The notes under the pieces are model-generated. The model was given only the letters and a program-made list of their open reading frames with translations, did not search any database and was not told the origin of the DNA. 11,998 nt of DNA, from contig DUJZ01000167.1 in the NCBI GenBank assembly GCA_013329565.1, forward strand, positions 1 to 11,998. Direction: 5' to 3'. The DNA is from Methanomassiliicoccales archaeon (GTDB lineage: Archaea > Thermoplasmatota > Thermoplasmata > Methanomassiliicoccales > UBA472). The stretch's first letter is position 1. Each line of letters opens with the position of its first letter. The position numbers and the translations under genes were made by a program. This document shows, piece after piece, positions 1 to 6,557 of the stretch.

Positions 1-648
1 TGGTTCGGCTTCAACGCCGGCAGCACCCTGAGCGGCAACCAGCTGGTGATCGCCAAGATCTGCGTCACCACCGTCATAGCCGGAGCGGCCGGTGCCTTGA
101 CCGCCCTGGCCATCTCCTGGAGGAGGGCGGGATCGGCCGACCTCGGGCTCACCGTCAACGGCATGCTCGGCGGCTTGGTCGGCGTTACTGCCGGCTGCGC
201 CTGGGTCGAACCGTGGGCGGCACTGGTGATCGGCGTCGTGGCCGGTTTCATAGTCTGCTACGGCGTATGGTTCCTGGAGAGGAAGGGCGTCGACGATGTG
301 GTCGGCGCGGTCAGCGTGCACGGCCTCAACGGGTTGTGGGGTCTGATCGCTCTAGGCCTGTTCGCTGATGGGACCTACGGAGTGTACGCCGTCGATGGTC
401 CGCTGGTGACCGGCCTGCTCTACGGGAACGCCGGGTTCTTCGCCGCCCAGCTTATAAGCGCGGCGGTGGTCGCCGCCTGGGCACTGGGAACCGGGTTCGC
501 CCTGTTCTATGGGCTGAAGAAGACCGTGGGCTTCAGGGTAAGCCCGGAAGAGGAGCTGCAGGGATTGGACATAAGCGAGCACAACGTCTCCGCCTACCCG
601 GAGATGGTGACCAAGGAGCTCACGATGAGCCAGGAGGTTCGGGAATGA
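1..648 (+). CDS. amt: Ammonium transporter Amt, C-terminal part (5' end outside window)
   Basis: This is the C-terminal 215 residues of an Amt/MEP/Rh-family ammonium channel, which moves ammonium (as NH3 plus H+) across the cytoplasmic membrane. The frame is open from base 1, where it reads WFGFNAGS, a family hallmark, so the GTG at 46 is internal and not a start. The segment DDVVGAVSVHGLNG holds the second histidine of the conserved pore twin-His pair (codon 319-321); the first lies upstream of the window. Several hydrophobic helices follow. The cytoplasmic tail ends with the conserved EEELQGLDISEH stretch, which in the family mediates trimer cross-talk and contact with GlnK. The stop overlaps the glnK start (ATGA), so the two are co-transcribed and probably translationally coupled. 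About half the protein is missing because of the window edge. The family call is very secure; substrate preference is inferred from the family. Confidence 0.96.
   Translation, partial: WFGFNAGSTLSGNQLVIAKICVTTVIAGAAGALTALAISWRRAGSADLGLTVNGMLGGLVGVTAGCAWVEPWAALVIGVVAGFIVCYGVWFLERKGVDDVVGAVSVHGLNGLWGLIALGLFADGTYGVYAVDGPLVTGLLYGNAGFFAAQLISAAVVAAWALGTGFALFYGLKKTVGFRVSPEEELQGLDISEHNVSAYPEMVTKELTMSQEVRE
632..638 (+). promoter_or_regulatory. Shine-Dalgarno site for glnK
   Basis: AGGAGGT lies inside the last codons of amt, six bases before the ATG at 645. It is a near-perfect match to the archaeal anti-Shine-Dalgarno sequence. It favours ATG 645 over the second in-frame ATG at 651 and supports translation of glnK from the amt message. 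Confidence 0.85.
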
Positions 649-983
649 AGATGGTACAGGCGATAATCCGCCACGAGAAGCTGGGGGACGTCAAGTCCGC
701 CCTCTCCGAGATCGGGGTGGTCGGGCTCAACGTCACCGAGATCCAGGGGCGGGGCGTGCAGAAGGGGGCGACCAGGCAATGGAGGGGGGCGGTCTACGAT
801 GTGGACCTGCTCCCCAAGATCAAACTGGAGACGGTGGTGGACGACGCCATCGCTGACAGGGCGGTCGACACCATTCAGAAGGCCGCCTTCACCGGGAACA
901 TCGGTGACGGGAAGATATTCGTGTGGACCGTTGACCTGGTGGTCAGGGTGCGGACGAACGAGAGGGGCGAAGAGGCCATATGA
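645..983 (+). CDS. glnK: Nitrogen regulatory protein P-II (GlnK)
   Basis: This 112-residue protein has the usual P-II length. P-II proteins are trimeric cytosolic sensors of 2-oxoglutarate, ATP and ADP; the GlnK type linked to amt docks on the transporter and blocks it when nitrogen is plentiful. Visible features are the N-terminal MKMVQAIIR strand, the T-loop around residues 37-55 with RGAVYDVDLLPK carrying the conserved Tyr51, and the nucleotide-binding signature TGNIGDGKIFV at residues 83-93. The position equivalent to Tyr46 of E. coli GlnB is Trp. Tyr51 is the uridylylation site in many bacteria, but whether it is modified here cannot be told from sequence. The gene overlaps the amt stop by three bases and is followed by a terminator, so amt-glnK looks like a complete two-gene unit. 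Confidence 0.97.
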   Translation: MKMVQAIIRHEKLGDVKSALSEIGVVGLNVTEIQGRGVQKGATRQWRGAVYDVDLLPKIKLETVVDDAIADRAVDTIQKAAFTGNIGDGKIFVWTVDLVVRVRTNERGEEAI

Positions 984-1012
984 GCTGACGATGAACGGTG
1001 ATCTCACGAGCT

Positions 1013-1057
1013 GAGGGGAGGGGCGTGCCCTCCCCTCCAAACCTTTTTGTCCTTTTT
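1013..1057 (+). terminator. Hairpin plus T-tract terminator after glnK
   Basis: Bases 1013-1022 (GAGGGGAGGG) pair perfectly with 1028-1037 (CCCTCCCCTC), giving a 10-bp GC-rich stem with a five-base loop. Two T5 runs follow at 1044-1048 and 1053-1057. Archaeal termination depends mainly on the T-tracts, and the stem may help. The element ends the amt-glnK transcript just upstream of the next gene's promoter. Confidence 0.8.
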
Positions 1058-1065
1058 CGCAAGCC

Positions 1066-1072
1066 TTTATAT
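1066..1072 (+). promoter_or_regulatory. TATA box for the PHP-domain gene
   Basis: TTTATAT is centred 26 bases before the ATG at 1095, the spacing expected between an archaeal TATA box and the transcription start. The transcript should therefore begin at or very near the start codon (leaderless). No Shine-Dalgarno sequence is visible, which agrees with this. Confidence 0.65.
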
Positions 1073-1094
1073 CGATGCGGGTACGGATACGCTC

Positions 1095-1799
1095 ATGATG
1101 GCGGGACGGATCAATCTTCACACCCACACCCTCTATTCCGACGGGGACTTCACGGTGATGGAGGTCGTGAGTTCGGCGTTCCGATCGGGGCTGACGCACA
1201 TAGCGATAACTGACCATTTCGAAACGTGCAAGATAATCAACCCCCTGAAGCGCATGGACTTCGAGCGTTACCTGAAGGATATCAAGGCCGCCAGGATGAT
1301 GTACGAGGGCCGCATCAACGTGCTGGCCGGGGTGGAGATCGACACCAACCCGGAGCGGTGCGATCTCTACGAGCTGCCGTTCGATCTCCTGAACACATTG
1401 GACCTCGTCCTCTTCGAGTATGTGGAAGACCCGTTGCAGGGCGGCATCCCTCTCAACGAGCTGCGTTCACTGACCAAGGACCTGAAGGTCCCGTTCGGCC
1501 TGTGCCACTGGGACATGGACCGCATCTATCGTGATCGGGAGCCGTCCTGGCTTGCCGATCGGCTTGCGAACATGGGCGCGTTCGTTGAAGTGCCGACCTC
1601 CCAGCATTACGCCAGGCAGGGACGGCTCCTCTACGAGCACTCCGAGCGGTTCTATCGCGCGTTCGACAAGAAGGTAAAGGTGTCCATCGGCACGGACATG
1701 CATCACTCGCTGGGAGAGGTGGGCAACATCGGCCCCGGTCTGGACTTCTTGCGCTCGAACAGGCTGTGCGGGCAGCTGCTCTTCAACGGCCAGAAATGA
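1095..1799 (+). CDS. PHP-domain metal-dependent phosphoesterase
   Basis: This 234-residue protein is a stand-alone PHP domain, a distorted TIM barrel holding a trinuclear metal site that hydrolyses phosphate esters. The N-terminal motif INLHTHTLYSDGD (HxHxxxSDG), then ITDHFE, GVEID, CHWDMDR and the late GTDMHH give the expected run of metal ligands. The last motif is more often written TDAH. Relatives include histidinol-phosphatases, YcdX-like phosphatases and nucleotide phosphoesterases, so the substrate is not assignable. An in-frame TTG at 1047 could extend the frame, but it lies upstream of the TATA box and inside the terminator region, so ATG 1095 is chosen (ATG 1098 is equally possible). 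The gene appears monocistronic and convergent with htpX, 17 bases apart. Confidence 0.88.
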   Translation: MMAGRINLHTHTLYSDGDFTVMEVVSSAFRSGLTHIAITDHFETCKIINPLKRMDFERYLKDIKAARMMYEGRINVLAGVEIDTNPERCDLYELPFDLLNTLDLVLFEYVEDPLQGGIPLNELRSLTKDLKVPFGLCHWDMDRIYRDREPSWLADRLANMGAFVEVPTSQHYARQGRLLYEHSERFYRAFDKKVKVSIGTDMHHSLGEVGNIGPGLDFLRSNRLCGQLLFNGQK

Positions 1800-1816
1800 A
1801 GATCTGGTAATCGGTT

Positions 1817-2686
1817 TCAGAACCGGCCCATCTCGCTGGCCTGCTGCTTGAGCCTCTTGATCCTCTCGGCCATCGGCGGGTGGGTCATGAACAAGGTGGC
1901 CAGTCCACCGCCTCGGAAGGGGTTCACGATGAACATGTTCGAGGACGAGGGGTTGCCGAACCTGATGGGGTCGCGGCGGTTGCCGGCCTCCAGCTTCTCC
2001 AGCGCCCGGGCCAGATGCATCGGGCGACCGATGAGCTTGGCCCCCTCGCGATCCGCCCTGTACTCGCGGTTGCGGGATATGGCCAGCTGCACGATCATCG
2101 CCGCTATGGGGGCGGTTATGGCAAGAACGATGGCGATGATCACCCCGCCCTCGTTCCGGCGGCCGCCGAACAACGACCCGTAGAAAGCGAACCTTGCAGC
2201 GAAAGATATCGCCCCGGCAATGGTGCTGGCCACGCTCATGATCAGGATGTCCCGGTCCTTGACGTGGGCCATCTCGTGGGCCATGACACCTGCCAGCTCG
2301 TCATCGTCCAGCAGGCGCATGATGCCTTCCGTCGCACAGACCACGGCGTTCTTCGGGTTGCGCCCGGTGGCGAAGGCGTTGGGGTTGCTGGTCGGGATTA
2401 TCCCGACCTTGGGCATCGGGATGCCGTTCATCGCTGCGATGTTGCGCACGATGCGGTACAGGCGTGGGGCTTCCGCCTCGCTGACCATCTTTACGCGGTA
2501 CGACCGCAGCACGATCTTGCTGGAGAAGAAGTAAGACACGAAATTGATCAAGCTAGCCAGGACCAGGAACATCAGCGCCCCCAGCACCCAGTCCCCCAGG
2601 AACAGGGACCCTACCAGCCAGCCGATGGCCATGAACAGGCCGATCATGAACACGAACAGTCCAAAGGTCCTAATGGACGCGCCCAT
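1817..2686 (-). CDS. htpX: Membrane zinc metalloprotease HtpX (peptidase family M48)
   Basis: This 289-residue protein has the usual HtpX length. HtpX degrades misfolded or damaged membrane proteins, cutting on the cytosolic side. Hydrophobic helices lie at about residues 5-25, 33-55, 148-170 and 182-203. The zinc-binding HEMAH motif is at 137-141, and the third ligand is probably Glu208 in SRNREYRAD. The NAFATGRNP segment (103-111) and the THPPMAERIKRL end (268-279) are also typical of the family. GGTGA at 2693-2697 is a Shine-Dalgarno site six bases before the ATG, and a TATA-like box lies further upstream. In bacteria htpX is often heat- or envelope-stress-inducible; nothing here shows such control. 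It stands alone between two plus-strand genes. Confidence 0.95.
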   Translation of the reverse strand: MGASIRTFGLFVFMIGLFMAIGWLVGSLFLGDWVLGALMFLVLASLINFVSYFFSSKIVLRSYRVKMVSEAEAPRLYRIVRNIAAMNGIPMPKVGIIPTSNPNAFATGRNPKNAVVCATEGIMRLLDDDELAGVMAHEMAHVKDRDILIMSVASTIAGAISFAARFAFYGSLFGGRRNEGGVIIAIVLAITAPIAAMIVQLAISRNREYRADREGAKLIGRPMHLARALEKLEAGNRRDPIRFGNPSSSNMFIVNPFRGGGLATLFMTHPPMAERIKRLKQQASEMGRF

Positions 2687-2720
2687 CTCTTTTCACCAGG
2701 CCATTATGATGAAGGGTTCT

Positions 2721-2729
2721 GTATTTAAG
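2721..2729 (-). promoter_or_regulatory. Candidate TATA box for htpX
   Basis: On the minus strand this reads CTTAAATAC, centred about 39 bases before the htpX ATG. A start about 26 bases downstream would give a short leader of about 13 bases, enough to hold the GGTGA ribosome-binding site. A second AT-rich box at 2745-2752 is an alternative. Confidence 0.45.
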
Positions 2730-2744
2730 ATTTGTTAGTGGTTC

Positions 2745-2752
2745 TATAAAAG
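2745..2752. promoter_or_regulatory. AT-rich TATA-like box between htpX and the epimerase
   Basis: It reads TATAAAAG on the plus strand and CTTTTATA on the minus strand, so it could serve either divergent gene. On the minus strand it would give htpX a leader of about 36 bases; on the plus strand it would give the epimerase a leader of about 63 bases. A weaker box, GATTATTA at 2801-2808, has the shorter spacing to the epimerase ATG seen elsewhere in the window. The sequence does not decide between them. Confidence 0.35.
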
Positions 2753-2837
2753 CGTATCTCAGAAATGGGATGGCCAACGTTCTTCGTCCGTTCCAGGAAG
2801 GATTATTACCGCGTAGGCCTTCCGCGTTCCGATATAA

Positions 2838-3782
2838 ATGAGAGCTGTGGTGACCGGGGCCGCGGGATTCATCGGAAGCACTCTGACCGACCTGCTGCTG
2901 GCCGAAGGGCACGAGGTCGTCGGCGTCGACAACTTTGACGATTACTATTCGGGCAAGATGCGCTTCCTGAGCCGGCACCTGGAGAACAGGGACTTCAAGC
3001 TCATGGAGGTGGACATCCTTGATCTGGACTCCCTGAGGCGGAGCTTCGAGGACGCCGACGTGGTTTTCCATCTGGCCGCCCAGGCCGGGGTGCGCATCTC
3101 CGTGAAGGACCCGCTTAGATCGCATCACGCCAACACCACCGGCACTCTGAACGTTCTTCTGGCCGCACGTGACGAGAACGTGAAGCGCGTCGTCAGCTCA
3201 TCATCGTCTTCCGTTTACGGCAACGCTGTGCGACTTCCAGCCAGGGAAACTGACCCGGCGGTGCCCATATCCCCGTACGCAGCCTCCAAGCTCGCCGCCG
3301 AGTACTATTGCACGTTGTTCTACAAGCTGTACGGATTGCAGAGCGTTTCGTTGCGCTACTTCACCGTCTACGGGCCGAGGCAGCGCCCGGACATGGCCAT
3401 ACGCATCTTCACCGACCGCGCCTTGGACGGTCTGCGCCCTCAGATCTTCGGCGACGGGGAGCAGACCAGGGACTTCACCTTCATTTCGGACGTGGTGAAC
3501 GCCATTCGCCGCTGCGCCGACTGCCCTGACCTGAGGGGGGAGCCGCTCAACGTCTGCAGCGGTTCCACCGTCAGCGTCAACCAGGTCGTATCGTCAATAC
3601 TCAAGGCGGTCGGCCGCGAGGACCTGAGACCGGAATACCTGCCGCCGCAGCCTGGTGACGTGGACCATACCTGGGGCGACAATTCCAAAGCCAAGGAGCT
3701 GCTGGGCTGGCAGCCGAAGGTCAAGATCGACGAGGGGCTGAGCCGCTTCGTCGAGTGGTACAAGAAGGAAGGAAGGGTTTAG
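2838..3782 (+). CDS. NAD-dependent nucleotide-sugar epimerase/dehydratase (UDP-glucose or UDP-glucuronate 4-epimerase-like)
   Basis: This 314-residue extended short-chain dehydrogenase/reductase acts on nucleotide sugars in the cytosol, supplying precursors for surface polysaccharides or protein glycosylation. The Rossmann glycine motif TGAAGFIGS starts at residue 6. The acidic VDNFDDYYSG loop at 30-39 follows the second strand. The catalytic Ser lies in the serine run at 120-125, just before VYG, and the YAASK motif puts the catalytic Tyr at 147 and Lys at 151. YGPRQRPDMAI and RDFTFISDVV are typical of the GalE/GAE branch. Exact substrate and product cannot be read from sequence. ATG 2838 sits right at the family's N-terminus; no clear Shine-Dalgarno site is seen. 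No glycosyltransferase or other sugar gene lies nearby. The stop overlaps that of the opposing gene. Confidence 0.9.
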   Translation: MRAVVTGAAGFIGSTLTDLLLAEGHEVVGVDNFDDYYSGKMRFLSRHLENRDFKLMEVDILDLDSLRRSFEDADVVFHLAAQAGVRISVKDPLRSHHANTTGTLNVLLAARDENVKRVVSSSSSSVYGNAVRLPARETDPAVPISPYAASKLAAEYYCTLFYKLYGLQSVSLRYFTVYGPRQRPDMAIRIFTDRALDGLRPQIFGDGEQTRDFTFISDVVNAIRRCADCPDLRGEPLNVCSGSTVSVNQVVSSILKAVGREDLRPEYLPPQPGDVDHTWGDNSKAKELLGWQPKVKIDEGLSRFVEWYKKEGRV

Positions 3783-4375
3783 ACGGCGACGTAAACGACG
3801 CTGCGGCCCTTCTGTTCCGCCCTGATCGCTCCCTTCTCCACCAGCTCCAGCAGCCTCTGGGAGAGCTCGTCCTCCTCCATCGGTACCGCTTTCAGCAGCT
3901 CGTGGAAGGTACGGCCGTCGCGCAACTGCTCCATCAGCATCACCCGGGCGCGTTCGGCCATGACCTTCGCTTCGGCGACGGTCACTTCTTCCTGCCTCTC
4001 GGCGATTATGGAGTCCAGGTACGCCTCGAGCTTCTCGTGCACGGCCGCCTTGAACCTGCCGGCATCCTCCTCCAACAGTCCGGAAAGCTCCATCGGCTCC
4101 ATGTTGAGATCGCGAAGTTTTGCCACTCTCTGGCGGTAGCCGGAGGTCGGCTGACCTTCCATCGTTCCCAGGGTGGGTATGTAGCGCACCTCCAATCCTT
4201 TGAGGGAGACGTGCAGTTCCTCCAGCAGCTGGACCATTTCGGCCTCGTTCAGAACGTCGATCTCGTAGCCGGGGACCCCGGGCACCTTCCTGAAGCCCTT
4301 GCTGAGGAACACCGAACCGACCTGTCCGGGGGAGCTGCCGTCGCTGGAATAGATGACCCTGATGTAAGCCTTCAT
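3779..4375 (-). CDS. Unrecognised 198-residue protein with possible C-terminal winged helix
   Basis: I do not recognise this family. The protein is soluble, charged and lacks a signal peptide or membrane helix. The N-terminal part (about 1-68) looks like a mixed alpha/beta domain opening with the strand MKAYIRVIYSS. The middle (about 82-150) is strongly helical and acidic/basic, possibly coiled. Residues about 155-198 resemble a winged helix: two helices (FHELLKAV, then EDELSQRLLELVEKGAI) followed by a strand pair ending in SVVYVAV. A DNA-binding or transcription role is possible but unproven. It is transcribed divergently from priS, with about 90 bases between the starts and separate TATA boxes, so co-regulation is possible. 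The 3' end overlaps the epimerase stop by four bases. The frame is reliable because its codons match the neighbours' GC bias and a promoter sits at the right distance. Confidence 0.8.
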   Translation of the reverse strand: MKAYIRVIYSSDGSSPGQVGSVFLSKGFRKVPGVPGYEIDVLNEAEMVQLLEELHVSLKGLEVRYIPTLGTMEGQPTSGYRQRVAKLRDLNMEPMELSGLLEEDAGRFKAAVHEKLEAYLDSIIAERQEEVTVAEAKVMAERARVMLMEQLRDGRTFHELLKAVPMEEDELSQRLLELVEKGAIRAEQKGRSVVYVAV

Positions 4376-4404
4376 GCCGATCGGGAGAAAATATTCTGAG
4401 TTGT

Positions 4405-4412
4405 CTATATAG
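4405..4412 (-). promoter_or_regulatory. TATA box for the 198-residue protein gene
   Basis: CTATATAG (a palindrome) is centred about 33 bases before the ATG at 4375 on the minus strand. This implies a leader of only about seven bases. No Shine-Dalgarno site is seen. Confidence 0.6.
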
Positions 4413-4435
4413 TTTGGTATTCGGCCATTACAACC

Positions 4436-4443
4436 TTTTTATC
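4436..4443 (+). promoter_or_regulatory. TATA box for priS
   Basis: TTTTTATC, preceded by AACC, is centred 26-27 bases before the GTG at 4466. That is the spacing for a leaderless transcript starting on the start codon. It lies 24 bases from the opposing TATA box, so the two promoters are back to back. Confidence 0.6.
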
Positions 4444-4465
4444 CGCCGGAGGGCATGGGGAGTTC

Positions 4466-5668
4466 GTGAACAGGGAGATCGAGTTCGCCATGGACCTCTT
4501 CCGGGAGTACTACCGGAGGTCGCCGCCGCCGGCGCCGGCCGACCTGAGGGACCGCGAGTTCGGCTTCATGTTCTTCGATCGCGATTTCGTGCGGAGGCAC
4601 ATGGGCTTCCTGGAGGAGAACGACTACCGGCGGTTCCTTGTGAACCAGGTACCCTCGCACGCCTACTTCTCGTCCGCCCTCTATCAGCGTCCGTCCGCGC
4701 CGACCATGGACCTCAAGGGCTGGAAAGGCGCGGACCTCATATTCGACCTGGACGCCGACCACATCCGCGGTGCGGAAGGACTGTCGTACGAGGACATGCT
4801 CATCCTGGTCAAGAAGGAAGCAATGTCCCTGGTGGACCGCTACATATTCGGGGAGTTCGGCTTCGACGAGAAGTACGTCAGAATAAGCTTCTCCGGTGGG
4901 CGCGGATACCACGTTCACGTCCGGGACCCAAGGGTGCGGACGCTGGGATCGCATGAGCGCGGGGAAATAATCGACTTCGTGGGCGGCACCGACCTGGACC
5001 TGGATAGCCTCTTCCCGTCCACCGCCATCATGAAGAAGGACTTCAAGGAGAAGGTGAAGGTGGAGCGGGCGTACCGCGTCCCGGGGAAGGACGAGGGGGG
5101 CTGGCGGCGCTTCGGCCGCGGGGTGATGGAGAAGGTGGCCTCTGAGGTCGGTGCGATGAGCAATAAAGGCCTTCGGGAAAGATATCCTCCCCTGCGGACG
5201 GCCAAGGACGCCACGTTGGACGACATGCGGCGCTCGCTGCACGGCAAGCGCGGCGAATCGACCGGACTGGACCTGATGATGCGCGAGGACAGCCTGGAGT
5301 ACTTCACCTCCGACCGGGTCAAGGAGCTGTTCATACAGATGGTGCTCCAATCGCTCAAGGAAAGGATGGCCGGGCAGATAGACGAGCCGGTCACCCGGGA
5401 CGTGAAGCGCCTGATCCGGCTTCCTGGCTCGCTTCATGGCAAGACCGGGCTGAAGGTGGTTACCCTTACCAGAGATCAGATGAACGATTTCGATCCCCTG
5501 CGGGACGCCGTACCTGGATCGCTTCCGGATAGGACCGTGAAAGTTGTTCTGAAGGAACGTCTGGACACCCACATCAAGGACTTCCAGGTGCGTGGCGAGG
5601 GGACGATGGAGGTTCCGGCCTACGCCGCCCTGTTCCTCGTACTCCGGCGTTGGGCCGTCCTCGGCTGA
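4466..5668 (+). CDS. priS: DNA primase catalytic (small) subunit PriS
   Basis: This 400-residue protein is the catalytic subunit of the archaeal/eukaryotic-type primase, which with PriL makes primers for DNA replication. The catalytic acidic motif FDLDADH has Asp94 and Asp96 as metal ligands. SFSGGRGYHVHVRD (141-154) is the conserved nucleotide-binding and active-site segment. RDVKRLIRLPGSLHGKTGL near residues 310-330 is the characteristic C-terminal motif carrying a further acidic residue and the basic groove. The length is near the upper end of the family range. The start is GTG 4466: the ATG at 4455 is out of frame and stops at once, and the TATA spacing points to 4466. No priL lies in the window. 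A long open frame on the opposite strand is a shadow of this gene. Confidence 0.96.
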   Translation: MNREIEFAMDLFREYYRRSPPPAPADLRDREFGFMFFDRDFVRRHMGFLEENDYRRFLVNQVPSHAYFSSALYQRPSAPTMDLKGWKGADLIFDLDADHIRGAEGLSYEDMLILVKKEAMSLVDRYIFGEFGFDEKYVRISFSGGRGYHVHVRDPRVRTLGSHERGEIIDFVGGTDLDLDSLFPSTAIMKKDFKEKVKVERAYRVPGKDEGGWRRFGRGVMEKVASEVGAMSNKGLRERYPPLRTAKDATLDDMRRSLHGKRGESTGLDLMMREDSLEYFTSDRVKELFIQMVLQSLKERMAGQIDEPVTRDVKRLIRLPGSLHGKTGLKVVTLTRDQMNDFDPLRDAVPGSLPDRTVKVVLKERLDTHIKDFQVRGEGTMEVPAYAALFLVLRRWAVLG

Positions 5669-5681
5669 CGGGGGGTAAAAC

Positions 5682-5689
5682 TATATTAA
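5682..5689 (+). promoter_or_regulatory. TATA box for the four-helix membrane protein gene
   Basis: TATATTAA is centred about 32 bases before the ATG at 5718 but only about 12 bases before the upstream in-frame GTG at 5697. The spacing argues that translation starts at 5718. Confidence 0.55.
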
Positions 5690-5717
5690 CCGTCCAGTGA
5701 ATTATTCGCAGGGTCCC

Positions 5718-6557
5718 ATGAAATACGACGCCGGGAAGCTTGAGGGAGGCTATCGCCTAGTTCATATTCAAAGGACCAAGAAACTATTGTTCATAGCCCA
5801 GGCGATAATAATCCTGGCCTTCGCCACATACCTCCTGTGGGCGGAGGGCGGGTTCAGCATGAAGCCTTTCTTCATCAGTATCAACTCGTTCATCTTTTTC
5901 GTGCTCATAATGGGCATCGTGGTCATGGTGGAAGGCTTCGTATTCATCGTGCTCGAGCTGCGCTTCATGCGGAGCCAGAGCGCCAAGTTCCTCATAACCC
6001 AGCGCTCGGCGCGCTCCGCCATGCTCTGGGCCATGGTGTCGCTGATCGTCATCCTGCTGCTCTGGGCTCCGATCCTACCGGAGATGCTGGACGCCAGCAT
6101 GGGAGCCCATGGCAGTGTGTCCAGCGATTCCTCGACCGACCCGGGCGTCGCCACCATGTTCAACAGCGACCCCCTGGGCATGGTGGAAGTGAACCGCATC
6201 GAGATGCTGTCCGACGGACACCTGGCCGAGGTGTTCATACTGACCGAGGCGAACTACGAGCTGTTCAAGGACGATGGCAAGGCGGTGCTGGGCGCGTACC
6301 GGGTGAATGACGACTATCGGGCCGACCCGGAGATAGACGTTGACTTTCCGGCCACCAAGCACAGCCGGTTCTACATCCTGGTATACAGCGTTGACGACGT
6401 GCCGGTGACGATAAGTTACGACACCTCCCGTAACATCAACACCTCCCTGGTGAACTACCTCTCCCCGATCCTGGCGGTGTTCCTGATCGGGAACGCCATC
6501 TGGGCGGTGTACATGTTCACGATGAACAAGAGGTTCAAGCAGGGCATCTACCGGTGA
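5718..6557 (+). CDS. Unrecognised membrane protein with four predicted helices and an exported domain
   Basis: I do not recognise this 279-residue protein. Hydrophobic segments lie at about residues 22-41, 51-80 (long, possibly two), 100-120 and 246-268. Between the third and last lies a polar domain (about 121-243) that starts with a Ser/Asp-rich linker and then has beta-rich stretches such as AEVFILTEANYELF and RFYILVYSVDDVPVTISYD. These resemble a small sandwich fold, probably outside the cell, and the latter half may hold a substrate or protein contact. No catalytic motif or cysteine pair is seen. ATG 5718 is chosen over GTG 5697 because the TATA box is too close to the GTG. It follows priS by 49 bases but has its own promoter, so an operon link is doubtful. 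Its 3' end overlaps that of the radical SAM gene by ten bases. Confidence 0.8.
   Translation: MKYDAGKLEGGYRLVHIQRTKKLLFIAQAIIILAFATYLLWAEGGFSMKPFFISINSFIFFVLIMGIVVMVEGFVFIVLELRFMRSQSAKFLITQRSARSAMLWAMVSLIVILLLWAPILPEMLDASMGAHGSVSSDSSTDPGVATMFNSDPLGMVEVNRIEMLSDGHLAEVFILTEANYELFKDDGKAVLGAYRVNDDYRADPEIDVDFPATKHSRFYILVYSVDDVPVTISYDTSRNINTSLVNYLSPILAVFLIGNAIWAVYMFTMNKRFKQGIYR

Noticed and set aside
594..1217. Minus-strand open frame (207 codons) across glnK and the terminator
   Set aside because: It is antisense to glnK, crosses the terminator and the PHP promoter, and has no recognisable domain.
1880..2728. Plus-strand open frame (282 codons) opposite htpX
   Set aside because: Low-complexity His/Arg/Gly-rich product with no motif; htpX on the other strand has all family motifs.
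4439..5572. Long minus-strand open frame (377 codons) opposite priS
   Set aside because: It lies fully antisense to a well-supported primase gene; its product is rich in His, Arg, Val and Pro with no domain, as expected from a shadow frame in GC-rich DNA.
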